Part shown: positions 10,818 through 23,150 of the stretch, one piece after another
Position numbering within the stretch: position 1 is the stretch's first letter
Layout of the letters: the number at the start of each line of letters is the position of its first letter
Assembly: GCF_963678635.1 (NCBI RefSeq)
Contig: NC_087069.1
Coordinates: forward strand, 43,848,688 to 43,912,687
Direction: 5' to 3'
DNA length: 64,000 nucleotides
Source: Symsagittifera roscoffensis
Lineage: Eukaryota > Xenacoelomorpha > Acoela > Convolutidae
Made by a program: the position numbers and the translations under genes
Notes under the pieces: generated by a model
What the model saw: only the letters and a program-made list of their open reading frames with translations
Told to the model about the DNA's origin: nothing
The model's database searches: none

Positions 10818-13800
10818 GTAACTACAATCAAAGATGTCTTCAAATTGACCAAGAAGACAACAACAGACACAACTCTGAATCAGTGCATCAAAGGTAAAGG
10901 AAAATCATTTGATTAGATACTTAAGACAAAATTACATTTAGGTCAGTTTTTTCGATTTCCTCAATTTGTCGATCTGCCTAAGACTTTAAAAAGTAAAGAA
11001 GATTCTGATCCGCAATTATACTTCTTATACAACTTCGGCAATTGATAGATGAAACTAATATAGAAATAATTTTTTTTCTTTGCATTGTTTGGCAATTTAA
11101 TTAGAAAGCGTAAGAAAGGTGATCTTGGTTCCAAAAATCTCACCGCAAGCAGCATCTCTTATTTCACACGTTGGATTTAAAAGCGTTCGTAAGAAAGCTA
11201 AAAACCCAAACTAGGCCCTTAAATAGTTTCCTTTTAAAAAAAATGAATGCAAAAAAGTACTGGACTACAATATAAAATTGATCGGGATATTCTGATTTTT
11301 TCTAATTTTTTTTTTTCGAATTTTCAGCTATCTGCTGTCTAAGAGTCTTACAAAATTTTTAAATGTATCTAATAAGAAAGAAAATCTATTAAGGGCCGAC
11401 ATAGATTGTCAGCTTTTCAACGTTTATTTTCAAGTTCAAAGTTTGAAAGAGCTTCTTCTGTTTAAGGTGATTTTGTGGCTCTGGGAACACTTATTTGGTG
11501 TCCTTTAACTAGATGGCGAAAAGAAAACATATTTGTTTTTGCTTTTGTTTATCCGGCAAGTTTCTAAGAAAAAATCTATAACCTGTCAATTGGAATCCTA
11601 AAGTAAAACGGAAAAACCTGACAAAAAATTCAAATACTTAATCGCTTGAAAACTAAAAAGATGCAAAGTCTATGTCCCGTGGCTAAAAATTCCAGCGTTC
11701 TTAAATTTTATTTGAAAAATTTTAGCTGAAATTTTACGTTAAACCTAAAATTTGACCTAATCCTAGAACGCCATCGCCAAATTGTTTGTTCTGAGAATAA
11801 TTAATACCTTTGCGTATGTTCTGTGTTTTCTCCCGGACAAAACTCTAGTTGTTAGGCGTTGCATACTTGAGCTTTCAGTTCAATTGTTTTCCTTTTGACT
11901 CGAAATTTCAGAATTTTTGCTAAAACATTCTGGCTTTTCAATAATTTTATATATTTTTATGAGTTAGTTAATTCTCAAACAAATTCGTTTTTAATATATT
12001 TTTTAAGTCATAGTTTTCCGGATTAAATAACTATGAGAAGATTTTTGTGAGATTGCATTTCTTTGGGATAATATATTACATTTTTTCAGTGTTTCTTTCT
12101 GGGTGAAAATCTATATAGCGTGTAGAAAATTTAATTGCTTTTTTGCATATATGTGGAATAGTATTCCTAAAGCCTACGGGGGGATAAATTTTGCAAGGAA
12201 GATTTTTCTGACAAACTTTGATTTTTGATTGAGAGCCATTATTGCTTAAAATTTTTAATACCATGTACAAAATTACTCCCTGAGAATCAATTCAAAATTT
12301 TTTTGACCGTTTTTAAAAGTTGTTTTTGCTTTTTCTAAAAAAACAATCATCCAAAATCTGAGATTTTGATTTCAGTCAAAAGGATGGGTCATGAAGCTCT
12401 GCTGCAAAAGCGACTATGCCCATTTTTTCAAAAAGGAATTTGATCCGCGTAGAGGTCAAATATTGGTTTTTTTGAAGGTTTTGAAACATTTTATTTCTTC
12501 TCTGAAATTACCCTTCGAATTCTGAAGATAAGAACAAGTTATGTGAAGCTCCCCTGTATAAGCAGCTAGGCTCAATTTTGCTCCAGAAAAATTTACTTCC
12601 TCGGAAAAGTCAAATACTGGAAATTTTGACCGGTTTCGAAACTTTTTGAATTTACTCGAAAATTACCTTTCCATAACTGAGATTTTGAGTTCAATCAACA
12701 GAGAGGTTTGAGAGAAGCTCTTCGGAAAAACAACGACGTTCAAAGTTCTGGAGAACTGCGCACGCATATCTGAGATTTTGGGAAACTCTCCTGTATAAGC
12801 GGCTATGCCCAAATGTTTTCCTGAAAATTATATGGTCCTCGCAAAAGACAATTATTATATTTTTGACCGTTTTGACTCTTTTTGACTGCTCTAAAAAACC
12901 GGCCCAAAACTGAGCGTTCAATGGAGAGAACGGGTTGTGGGAAGCTTCCCTGCAATAGCGACTATGGCCAAACATTGTCAATAGTTGTACCAAAAGAAAT
13001 TTATTGTCCACGGAAAAATCATATGTGTGACTTTTTGACCCCTTTCTGAAAGCTTTTTTTCTTAAAAATCAACCTCCCAAAACTGAAACTTTGAGCTCAA
13101 TCGAAAGAACAGCACAACTAATGTGAAACTTTCTGCATAAGCGGCTATGCTCAAAATTTTTTCCTAAAAAAGTTATTATTGTTAGATTAAGTGAACTAAT
13201 AGAGTTTTTGACCGTTCATGAAACTTTTTAATTTTTCTCTTAAACTAGCCTCCCAAATCTGAGATTTTGATTTCAATCAGTAGAAAGGGTTGAGAGATGC
13301 TCCCGGAATAAACAGCGACGTCAAGGTTTTATAACTAAAAATTTTGGTTCTCAGAAAATTCAAACTTGATTTCTTCTACGTTTTTTTAGTCTTATCGATA
13401 AGCCGAAACTGATATCATTTGTTTAATCGAGGCAAAATGCTGTGGGAAGCCTGAGCGGCAACGCTTTATGTTTTGTTCCAAAAACTTTGTTTATTTGGTA
13501 ATTTTTTTGTTAGATAAGTAACTAAGGTTTTGAGTGAAGCCCCATTTATGAAACTATCTATTTCAACTAGCTGTCTCAAACTTCTTATCTATCATTATAA
13601 CAAAATCAATATATATCAAACAGGTTACCCCACTTTTACTTAAGTCTCTAATAAAGATTTATGCAACAACTACAAAATTGAAAAATGTCTAATAAATTTT
13701 TTTGCCTAGGTGCTAACCACGCTATCGCCTGGGAAAAACGAACCCTGAATAGTTTTTTTTTCAAATTCACAGTTTTTGATGAAATTTAAAGACAAACTTA

Positions 13801-15597
13801 AATTTCTTTCAACTTGTAAAACCAAAAAAAAAGTTTCTTCAAATTGTCTTTAAGATTATCTCTTCAATTGTTTGCCTTACTTTAGTGTTGATCAGATCTA
13901 CCACGCGGCTTCTCCAGACTTCCAATGTTTTGTCAACGGAGTATCGCAACCTGATCCTGGAGATTGTGATCCGGACAGTAAAATCAGCTACGAATGGTCA
14001 GCATGGGAAGATGCAACTGCCAATCCTTGTGAATCCATTTCGCGAGTGGCCATAACCCGACAACAAAGACGAGCTTAATATTACAAAGAGCGTTTGAAGT
14101 TTTTGACTAGTAAGGACGTGTCAGCCGATTGCAAATGTTATGTCGCGAAATCTTTGAAGAAACGGGCTCTTCAGTTGCAAAAAACCACAAACAGTCGAGT
14201 GCAGGCGAAAAATGCTTGTCAAGCCGTCAATTCGACCCTCTTCACTGGTTCTTACAGCGTCAAAGGAGATTGGGAAGATTTACTTCTGTCCTCTGTAAGC
14301 GAAGCCGAAAAACATTCCTCGCACAGAAATTAAAAAAACTTTTTGATTGTTTCCTAATATCAGATGAAACACAGTTTGATGTTAAATTGGAAAAAAGAGC
14401 TTTCGTGCAAATAAATAAGCAAATTGCAGAAATCTTATCTGAAAATCTTAATCACTTTTCAACTTTGATATATCAAATTTTTTAAGCACAGGCTATATTT
14501 TATCAAAAGTTTGGAGTAAAAAACTAATTTTGTATCAAAATTTTTACCGATAAAAAAAGTAACCATATTGTTGCCCTTTGGTAATAGGAGCAGTAAGGGT
14601 TGAGCCCTTCTACAGGTATTATTGATGAAAGCTAACTTTCAGCTGATTTTACCGGCTCAACCTTCAAATAAAGTTGGAAGGACGCAGATAAGGGAGTAAT
14701 TAAAGATTTATCGAATAGTTGCTTTTCAGTTGAAGCCAGTTCAATTTTAAAACGTCAAAATTTATGCGTCTCATTGTTCTGTTATGTTTAGAGTCAAGTG
14801 TTAAAATGATGCCCTTTTTAAGTTTTTCTCCCCCCGTAAAGTCTTTTGTTCTGCATTCAATTTTCTTGTAAAATCCGACTAACTCAAATTTCTCACCGAG
14901 TCTTAGAATTTTTAAAAGTGGTTTCACAAAAAATTAATTTCGAACTGATTATTGTTGATTCTACTTAGCCTGCAGACCCTGCCTGGTTTTGGACTGGTTT
15001 CGAATTGGATTGGGATACGCAACAGCTAATATGCAAGGAAACCAATGAATTTGTAAAAATTTACGACTGTGGTATGCCTTGGGCTCCAAGTAAGACGTAG
15101 AATCCCTCTAAGGGGATTTTTATTTTCTTTTTAATCCTAATGATTGAGTACGTTCTCTGCATCTCAAACTTGACTCAAACTTGGTACATTTAATGAAATA
15201 TTGATAAAAACAGAAGATGATTTCGGCTTTTTTGGGGGCACAAGAGCTGATTAGCAGTGATGTGAAACCAACAGCAAGTGGTCGATGCCAACTTCAGTTG
15301 TTTCAACCTGGATTTTAAGTTTTAAATTTTAGATGATAACAACTAGGTGTAGATGATAAAAACGTCAATTTTTTTGAGTTGTTTGTTGTAGAAAAAAAAC
15401 ATTTGAAGACATTAAGATTGTTTTGTAAAATTTACAGATGAACCCAACAAACCATTCATTGAAGATATTACGATAATCAATGGGAAAGTCTACTGCATGA
15501 TGCTAAAAATTACGACACCTATTTAGCAACTGTAGTCTGTAACAGCTGGGAGCCAACAGGAGACGAAAAAATACAATGCAACTCTCGATTCAAGTAA
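10818..15597 (+). pseudogene. Multi-exon cysteine-rich host-like gene, apparently broken
   Basis: Five exons fit by splice sites and phase: 10,818-10,893 (after ATCACAG, donor GTAAAG), from 10,942 (after TTTAG), 13,886-14,294 (after CTTTAG, donor GTAAGC), 14,969-15,089 (after ACTTAG, donor GTAAGA) and 15,438-15,597 (after TTTACAG, stop TAA). Phases join cleanly from the first to the second and across the last three. The large exon has eight spaced cysteines (CFVNG, GDCDP, NPCES, CKCYV, ACQAV); the next has ICKET and YDCGMPW; the last has VYCMM and VVCNSW. A secreted or extracellular product is possible, but no signal peptide exon was found. Defects: an in-frame TAA at 14,076-14,078 and a frame change in the last exon between CMMLK and YDTYLATVVCNSW. 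It is a recent pseudogene, or the sequence holds two errors. Family not recognised. Confidence 0.6.
12357..13400. repeat. Degenerate tandem repeat, about 165-180 bp units
   Basis: About six units recur inside the long intron of the 10.8-15.6 kb gene. Each begins near CTGAGATTTTGAGTTCAATC, then has GGGAAGCTCCCCTGTATAAG, GCGGCTATGCCCAAA and a late TTTTTGACCGTTTTGAAAC. Units differ by roughly a fifth or more, so the array is old. No coding potential is evident; the 106-codon minus frame (12,691-13,011) simply runs through the repeats. Confidence 0.75.
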
Positions 15598-15827
15598 TTA
15601 AACAAAATTTATCTAATTTCATTTACGCGAAATATAGCATATGTGTGTTTATTTTTGTGAAACTGTAAATTGATTTTTTATATTTGAAAAAATTTTTATG
15701 GCAGGCATGATCTCTAGCTGTTTGACAAAACGTTACAAAGAATCCAATGACAAAAACAGGGTAACAAGTTAGGTTTATTTAAGTAATTAGGAACACTTTC
15801 CTAATACAGAATAACATAACTTCTTAC

Positions 15828-16864
15828 CATTATAAACTTCTCAATTTTATTATCACTCGTATAGCAATAACTGTAGAAATTCATCTTTTAAATGCAAGTT
15901 TCAATTACCTTGTGATTGAAGTTTTTTTTCCTTTTTTCCTCCAACTCACATAAGCATACTTTCTATGCTTTATAAGGATTTTCCGAGATTGAGTTTGAAA
16001 ATTAAAACCATTTGCTATAAAATTTTTAGTTCGCTCGAAAAATAGATGTTGGAAATGATCATATGGAAAATGGCTTGGCAGACCCCATGTCTGAACATAT
16101 GAATAAAAGCGTAAGAGATGATAATGTATTAAATTAAGTAATAGAATTGGTAGGGTATGAGTGCTTAGACATTGGTAAGAAAAATGAGTTTTTTGAAGTT
16201 TTTGTGTGGAAAACTCAATTAAAAAAAAATTGCGCGCGCCATCTAAATGGTAAATGTCACTGGTTTATTACGCTTAGAGTGTTAAAAGAGGTCAACTTAG
16301 TTTGTTTTTCTCCATTTATGTTAAGTCAATGGTGAGTTTTTGCCTAAGAAAATTGAGTTTTTTTCTTAATTTTTAAATCAAAAATATTCAGCTATCGTGA
16401 AATTTATTTTAATTCTACTTGGCCATTTGTAGAATATTAACTTTTAAAAGTGATGTTGCTTCGAGAAAATCAAGTATGTTGAGAGCAAACGTTAATTTAC
16501 AAAGACATTAATTGAATCATTGCATCGTATAATAATTTTGCTGCCAAAAATTTACAATGACAATAAAACTTCTATTGTTACATGAAATTAATTACAAAAG
16601 TCAAAATATGCAAATGTTTGACTTTTACTTGAGTTTCACTGGAAGGTTTTAAAAAGGACAAATTGCAGACTAAAATGCTACAAATTATCATCAGGTTTTT
16701 GTAGCTTTCCGCAAACCATTCGCCGATACTTGTTTTCTTAAAAAAACTAAAGTCATCTCTTTCTATCCAAAAAAAATCATTTTTGTCAAATCGAGCAATC
16801 AAAACCCAGGATTTTTCAAAAAGTGGATAATTATCCATCTTTGCGTTTGTTGGATGATAGATAT
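15828..16864 (-). CDS. Unknown minus-strand gene, copy 1 (three exons seen)
   Basis: Reading leftwards: an exon begins at 16,864 after TTTTCAG and contains WVLIARFDKNDFFWIERDDF and IGEWFAESYKNL. A second exon, 16,090-15,909 after GTTCAG, contains TWGLPSHFPYDHFQHLFFER and ends at AAG|GTAATT. A third, 15,870-15,828 after CTACAG, contains YCYTSDNKIEKF and ends at GTAAGA. Phases of the second and third exons fit exactly (182 and 43 bases). The paralogous copy to the right preserves protein words at all three places, so these were coding. Aromatic and charged residues alternate and no membrane segment is evident in the firm exons. I do not recognise the family. The 3' end of the first exon, the start codon and the stop are not resolved. 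Confidence 0.5.
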
Positions 16865-17059
16865 CTGAAAACAAAAAGTTGTGTAAAATTGTAAATTGAT
16901 GTAATATGAAAACGTTATTGAAAAAAAAAAATATTTTCTGACAAACATGTTTCTAGCTTAACATGCAACGCAGAATCCAACGACAAAAATAGTGTGCCGA
17001 AATGTAACGCAGAATCCAGCGACAAAAACAGTGTAACAAGTTAGGTATATTTAAGCAAT

Positions 17060-18180
17060 TAAAATCACCTTCCAAATTAAGAATAACAATTTTTTACCGT
17101 TCTAAATTTCTCAGTTTTATCATTAATCGTATAGCAATACTCGTGAAAAACGTCTTTTAAATGCAAGTATTGATTACCTTGTGGTTCGAGTTTTTTTTCC
17201 TCCAATTCACTTAAGCACACTTTCTATGCTTTAGAAGGATTTCCGAGGTTGAGTTTGAAAGTTAAAATCGTTTGCTCTATATCTCTTTTAGTTCGCTCGA
17301 ATAGTAGATGTTGAAAATAAACATAGGGAGAGGAGCTTGGTAGACCCCATGCATAAACGTATGTTTTAAAACTTAAGAGAAGATAATGTATTAAGTAGTA
17401 TTGATATGGTAATAATGTTTGGACACAGGTAAAAAAATATATATTTTTTTGTGGTTTTTGTGTCGAAAATTCAAATTAAAAAAAAATTATGGCGTGCATT
17501 ATCTAACTGGTAGAAATTAAGTGTTTACGTCAAGTAGGGGGTAAAACGAAACCATCTGTTTTCTGATTTATGTTGAGTCAATGATGATTTTTTGCACAAA
17601 AATGAATTTTTCTCTGATTTTTTTTCTAACAAAAAAAGTTAAACTACTGTGAAATTTGCTTTTATTTCTATTTGGTCATTCGTAGTTTTAATTTTTAACA
17701 TTGACGTTGCTATAAGGTGTAACTACAAGTGGAAACTGTTAGAACTTCGAAAATATCAAGTAGGTTTTAGAAAAACGTTAATTTGCGAAGACGGCAATTA
17801 AATCACATCCTATAATAATTTTACTACCAATATTTAAAATGACAATTAAAAGATTCTTTTTTTCAATAAGTTACTTATAAAATTTAATTTTGTTATATCA
17901 AAGTTTTGACTTTTATTTGAGTTTTGTGGGAGAGTTTAAAAAGACGAAATGCTGACTAAATTGCGAAAAATTTTCATCAAGTTTTGTAGCTTTCGGCAAA
18001 CCAATCACTGATACTTGTTTCGTTAGAAAGAAGTAAAGTGATCTCTTTCTACCCAAAGAATCAGCAAAGAAGTAAATTATGTCAAATCGAGCAATCATAT
18101 GTCAGTATTTTTTTTCAATATTTTGCACAAGTGAAAAATTATTCATCTTTGCGATTGTTAGCTAATATACATCTGAAATA
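17060..18180 (-). pseudogene. Unknown minus-strand gene, degenerate copy 2
   Basis: This corresponds exon by exon to copy 1. Words such as IARFD, DWFAESYK, WGLPS and FQHLLFERTK remain in separate frames, and YCYT with DKTEKF remains near 17.12 kb. The acceptor before the WGLPS exon has lost its AG (near 17,360), and stops occur within the middle exon, so this copy is probably dead. It sits directly upstream of copy 1 in the same orientation, as expected from an unequal tandem duplication. Confidence 0.55.
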
Positions 18181-18439
18181 AAAAAATTGTATTGAGTTCT
18201 AGATAATGCAACTGCTCAGCTGCATAGATTTTTGAATTCAAGTCAAAAGTAGAATATAGTGTTTTTGAAATTCTTCCAAAATTATAGCTGTAAAATCTTC
18301 GTTAAGTTGCATTGCTTTTACCATTGTAACATAGGGGCAGCAGTGAGAAGTTTTACCTAATGAAACAATCGGCCTTAACCTAGATTAATTTTAATCTCTC
18401 TCAAATACAATTGGTGATAACCAGGTCGATTAATTCGTT

Positions 18440-18961
18440 TTTTTTCCAATCTCTTGATCACATATGATTGACTAAAACTATCATCGAGTTTTTGTAGTTT
18501 TCGATTAACCACAAATCTAAGACCGCTTCAATATCTCACCAGTGTTTGGATCAAAGACTTTCCTATCGGAGTATTTCCTCAAATTAGTTTTACTCTGATG
18601 AAGATTTCGGCAGGTTTTTACCTTGTGAGTTTAGTCAGTGTTCTTCAGCGCTGATAAAATATATTGCTTCCATCTCGAAATTTAAGGATTCGAACGGGTA
18701 ATTTTGAAATTAAAACCCTTTTTGAAAAGTATTTTGGCCCAAGTCTCTTTTTTTATACAATGTAAAAAACGAAGCTTTCATTTATAAACCTGAGGGCAAG
18801 TTTTCATTTTGAAACTTTTTTGCGTCGTAATTTGACTAAATATGTGATATTCATATACAAACAATTGCACATGCTAGTTTTAAAACTAAAAAAAAGACTC
18901 AGTAGAACTAAAAAAAAACATACCTGTACCTCCAAAAAACTTCAAAACACATCAAAGCCAT
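18440..18961 (-). CDS. Possible 5' part of the unknown minus-strand gene
   Basis: A short open segment from ATG at 18,961 to 18,924 encodes MALMCFEVFWRY and ends at CAG|GTATGT, a good donor, so it could be a first exon. Farther left, about 18.60-18.44 kb, the minus strand has FDPNTGEILKR and then, in another frame, WLIENYKNSMIV, resembling FAESYKNLMII of copies 1 and 2. Either this is a third decayed paralogue, or the gene once had repeated domains. Function unknown. Confidence 0.35.
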
Positions 18962-20110
18962 GATACGCTTATCATTCTTTTCATCAAAAACACAATGTGT
19001 CAAGTTTAATTGCTTTTCACATTCATCACTCATCTTAATTTCAGAACGAAAAATGAGTAATGAAGAATGTTTCAATTTTTAGGACGAATGATATTACAAA
19101 AACCTTGATATGCTTTACTATTTGTTTAAAAAACGCCGAGTCCATGTTCCTTATGGAAATGCTCTTCTTTCTGCACAGTGAGTGTTTTTGTATTATAAAA
19201 TGGGTAATTCTTACACCTCCAATCATGTTATTCATCTTTGATTGTCGAAAGTTGACTTTTTGGGCATGCGTAGTCATCCAAGTTTGTAATCTTTGTTTTC
19301 AAAATTTCTGACAGACTTTTACCTTTTTCATAACCGTGCAAAAAATTAAGTTTCTGGAGTTTTCAGATTTGTAAATAATTTTTCAAACTCTGTATTTGTT
19401 TTATAAACAAAAAAGCAAAACCTTTTAGTAAATTTCGCAAACCCAGCAGATTCATGTAGAATTGTAGAATGTCGAAAGATGTTTAAGTTCGAGATAAAAT
19501 GATCTTTACAAAAATTTCCGTATACAATTAGAACACCATATGGATTTTTCTGTTTATTGTTTTTGAAATTATGTCCGGGTCTAAAACCATTTAAACAAAA
19601 ATTATAAAAAAATTAATTTGAACCTGATGAAAAACTTTGTTTATTTAAACAAAAAATTTGAGATTTTCCTTCAGTTTGCGAAAGTTTATTTTATACAGTT
19701 CATTCGTCAATAATGATACACGTTTTTTTGAATGTCTCTACATAAACAAAACGCAGGTGATAAAAATAACCATTTCTTATACTCCTTTTTTCTAACCAAT
19801 TTTTTTCGATTTTTATTTCAATTGTTGTCTTTTCCTCGACACTATAAGAGAATTTTTTTTTTAATCTGAACGATAGTGTTTTCCTCTTTGATTATGCAAA
19901 GCCACCCAAATTGGAAAATTTGTGGTTCTGTATTTAAATCTTGCATGTTCGGTAAATTTTTGAGATTCCAAAACTGATAGTGAAAACTGCTGAGGCTGTT
20001 TCAAAAAACTATATGAAAATTCTCGAAGCTTTAAATTAAGATTGGTCTAAAAACCACTGTTCCAAGTCATACTGCTCATCATAAATGAGAAACTAAGAAA
20101 AAATCTCGAA
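18962..20110. other. No recognisable gene
   Basis: The stretch is AT-rich. The frames at 19,041-19,277 (minus) and 19,060-19,311 (plus) overlap on opposite strands and show no splice-site support or family words. It separates the host-like genes on the left from the Polinton-like fossil material on the right. Confidence 0.4.
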
Positions 20111-20289
20111 AATGAATATTTGAACAACAAGATAAGGAAACATCACTCAATGAACTTACTGAACTATGCGATTCTCAATTGAACATTGAACATCGCAGAT
20201 CAGTCTTGGGCGAGTTGTTAGAATTTGTAAAAATAATGGTCAAATAGGTAACTTGCTTCAAGACTTTAGTTTCCTTTGCAGTGAAGAGT

Positions 20290-20832
20290 CGAGTCCGATT
20301 GTATGATGGCTTGTTCACACTGTTCTACTTGATTGTGAGAAACACCCTCATCTTGTTGTATGTTGCTATGTCCTGCTCCATAACTGGATTGTTGTCAGAA
20401 TAGGGTTCTAATATAGGAACGAGTCCGAAGTTTTCAGCTTCGTGAATTAAAATGTTCCGAAGTGCTGATAGTCTCTCTCCTTCTTTTTCACCAAGATAGA
20501 ATTGCTGAGATTTTTCATTTTGTCCCAATAAATTTCTTCAGTGATTGAAAGCAAGGGTCAAAGTACATGTTTACGTTGTCGGGTTTCTGGCACCCAGAAA
20601 ATTTTCCATTTCTTTTATTAACTTTTAGCATCATCATTTTAGTTGGCAAGGATATTTTTCCGATTTTCTTATTTGTGACTCTGAGCCCATTGTTCGGATG
20701 GAGAGGTTTGATTATAATTTTGTTTCGAATGTAATAGACACTAGGAAGTGTAGGTGTCTCACTGTTTACTCCAAAAAAGCAATCATTACCTTTAATGGAA
20801 TAGTGAGAAGGTGATAAGCTAAATATGGACAT
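20290..20832 (-). pseudogene. Element gene fragment 1, minus strand
   Basis: Open segments share words with two other places in the window. NILIHEAENFGLVPI here corresponds to DIHDAENLGFEPIYE at 43.0-43.3 kb and 44.24-44.56 kb, and the nearby ATYNKMR corresponds to AIYNMRR. The likely start is MSIFSLSPSHYS near 20,832, with a plus-strand fragment beginning divergently about 70 bases away. Conservation of words between strongly diverged copies argues that it once coded for protein. I cannot assign a function; it is a broken fossil. Confidence 0.45.
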
Positions 20833-20903
20833 TGCGTACCTGTTTAAACTACTCTAAAAGCAATTAGTTGTCAATAGAAACCTTTTTTGACAAAGATTCG
20901 TAA

Positions 20904-21250
20904 ATGGTATCTACTCTGTGTCAAGCATACCCTACATTTCTTTCAGATTATAATGCAACATCTCATTTTATCTCTACCTCAGACACTTCGTATGAAAAAT
21001 TCCTTGTTACCCAAGAATACTGTGTATTTAACCGCTTATCGTTCTGTTCATTGTACAATTGCAATTGCCACTCAGTTTTAATGGGATCATCGATCGATCA
21101 AATTTTGCAACGATTAGACAAATATCATTTCACTTACCAAAGTGTAAACTGAATTTACATTTTGTACAAATACAGACTTTTTTCACTCATTGTTTTATCA
21201 AACGTCGAAGTACTCTATTAACTGAACCGAGCAGTCAAATTCAATTCAAA
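20904..21250 (+). pseudogene. Element gene fragment 2, plus strand
   Basis: The frame has LCQAYPTFLSDYN, then VTQEYCVFN and SSIDQILQRLDKYHFTYQS. The region at 44.9-45.3 kb has the matching words LCQAFPRFF, VTHDYCV and related text at the same spacing. It lies divergently next to fragment 1 in both places. The product is unknown, and both copies are decayed. Confidence 0.4.
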
Positions 21251-21299
21251 TTGTAGAATACCCGAAAAAAGACCCAGAGTTGAAAAGGAATGTCTACTG

Positions 21300-22110
21300 T
21301 GGAAGAAATTCAAAAAATATTATCTAAGTTTTTTTCCTGAAGCATGTGTCTACCCATTTTGAAAGATATTTGAAAAGTTCAAACTCAAATTTTACTAACT
21401 TCAATTGTAAACTTGTTAATGAAATACTTGTCGTGAAGAATGAAATACAAATAATGAAGTTTAGTCGTATTTCAGCTTGATTGTTTGAAGCTATATAAAT
21501 TTATATATAGCACGTGTGCAATCATTTTAAAGCAAATTTCAAAGTTCGAATTGAGTTTTTATAAAGTATGCAATTATGTCAATAAGTTTTTTACAAAAGG
21601 TAAAGGTGTTTTGAAAATTTTCACAAAAACGCAACAATTTTTTTTGCAATTGATTTTGTGCTGAGAAACGTTCAAAGTGCATGAATGGTTGTGCTTATTA
21701 TAATCTCAATACATTGTTTTGAGATGTTTCTGAGCAACAAATATGCAAAAATTAGTTTTCAAAAGGATGAAAATCAGAACAGAGAATTCATAAAAGTAAA
21801 ACCATTAACAGGGCAAAAAAACTTTGATGCAGTTTTTTTTAATTTGCAAAAATTATGTGTGAGTGCAAAAATTGTGGAGAGTTCTTAATTATGCGTGCAT
21901 AAAATTAATGAATTTTTCATAAAAAGTCAAATTTTTTTTTCATAACAAATCTGCAAAAATTTTCGATTTCTAAACCTTAAAGCAAAGTTTTTCAAACAAG
22001 CTTTCTTTGAAAGTCACTATCTCTTGAAATATTTCTCTGATTCTTTTGTCCTTATCGCCTAAGAATAAAACTCTTTGTTGGAAAAAGAAAACAAAGCACA
22101 AGACGGCAAC
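21300..22110. other. AT-rich spacer of copy A
   Basis: No gene is recognised. The part at about 21.65-21.85 kb is related to about 28.29-28.46 kb, the segment present in only one of the two tandem units on the right, and to about 47.70-47.82 kb. Confidence 0.4.
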
Positions 22111-22118
22111 GAAACTGT

Positions 22119-22480
22119 TTGCAAATTGAAGAGCTGTCGAACAACATAGTTTCAAAAAATGTCTGGAAGTTCTCAAGGGAGCGCAAAGCTAGCCGTGATT
22201 TCATCGCATGTGGTTCAATTGGTAGTTTTCAATTGGATTCTCGGCAGATCGTTCTTCTTTCAAGAAAAAGAGAAAATCAATTACATGTTGAGCCACATAT
22301 CTGGAGTCTAGAAACATGGGATAGTTCATCCCAACATCGTGCTGCAATCTCCAACGTCATATTCTTTATTCTCAGGTGATTCCAGCTCTGGTGATGCTCT
22401 TTGGAGTCTCTTCTTGTGGCTTCAATCATGTACCGCACTTGTGTTGGGAGATTCAATTGGGTAAGAACGACTGCAAAAGC
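22119..22480 (-). pseudogene. Element gene fragment 3 (copy A), minus strand
   Basis: The minus strand shows VLTQLNLPTQVRYMIEATRR, matching VFLTQLNLPAQVWYMVEVMR in the tandem copies at about 24.5-24.87 and 28.75-29.14 kb. A more decayed version lies at 50.6-50.9 kb. A CCAAT-box cluster lies a few hundred bases upstream (to the right) in all four. The product is unknown; it is a broken fossil. Confidence 0.45.
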
Positions 22481-22711
22481 TAAGTCCCGATCTTTTCTTT
22501 GAACTGAATCACGAAAAAAGACGGCAGAGTGAAAAAAAAACTGTTAATTGGAATGAGAAGAGAATTTTTTGAACCATGGGCTTAAAGTAGAGTAAAGAGA
22601 AGGAAAATGGTGATTGAAGAGCTCAGAGGATTTGATTATCGTTGTTGTCTATAGCTGACTAAAAAAAAAAGATTTTAGCTCAAAAGTGAGGGTTACCTCC
22701 AATCCAAGTGT

Positions 22712-22875
22712 GTGAGCATAACCAATCAGAACACATTTTGCTTAAAAGGACCATAATCGTGTCCAATCGGAATTCAGCTTCCTTTATTTGCAATTTTTAT
22801 AAAAAGTGGTATCCAATCAGAATTCAAATACCAAGTTTTTACCTTTTACTGTTTTCAATCAGAAAAGAAGTATCC
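22712..22875. promoter_or_regulatory. CCAAT-box cluster, copy A
   Basis: Four to five CCAATCAGA-like words occur about 40-50 bases apart (near 22,713, 22,761, 22,812 and 22,854), including AACCAATCAGAAC and ATCCAATCAGAATTC. CCAATCA/G is the core bound by the NF-Y complex. Their position upstream of fragment 3 on the minus strand is kept in three other copies. Confidence 0.5.
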
Positions 22876-22934
22876 ATGTAAGCTATTTTTATAATCTCTG
22901 GAATTTTTATAATCTTATAATTTTTATAATCTCT

Positions 22935-23150
22935 GGAAATATATATTCCGAAACTAATCATACGAGATTTTGATGAAAAAAAATTTTGATGAATTTTTTC
23001 TGTGTAGTCAATGAGAGTTTATTGCATTTTGAGTAAAAGTCGAGTTTTTTTGTTTGGATAATAATTTGGGAGGAAAGCTCAAACTGGATAACAAATCTCT
23101 GGAAATATATATTCCGAAACTAATCATACGAGATTTTGATGAAAAAAAAA
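22935..23150. repeat. Short direct repeat, about 164 bp apart
   Basis: A segment of about 49 bases beginning CTGGAAATATATATTCCGAA at about 22,935 recurs almost exactly at about 23,099. It contains an imperfect inverted repeat around ATATAT. It is absent from the sister copies at 25.5 and 29.8 kb, so it arose in this copy. Confidence 0.7.

Larger units (their letters stand above)
15700..18200. repeat. Old tandem duplication, about 1.2 kb unit
   Basis: The segment at about 15.73-16.88 kb matches 16.96-18.18 kb throughout (for example CAAAAACAGxGTAACAAGTTAGGT and TATAGCAATA), at perhaps 80 per cent by eye. Both units carry corresponding exons of one minus-strand gene. A weaker third likeness to one exon lies at about 18.44-18.60 kb. 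Confidence 0.75.

Noticed and set aside
12357-13400. Possible CRISPR-like array of spaced repeats
   Set aside because: Units are long, degenerate and contiguous with no short identical repeats and unique spacers; the genome is eukaryotic, and this is an old intronic tandem repeat.
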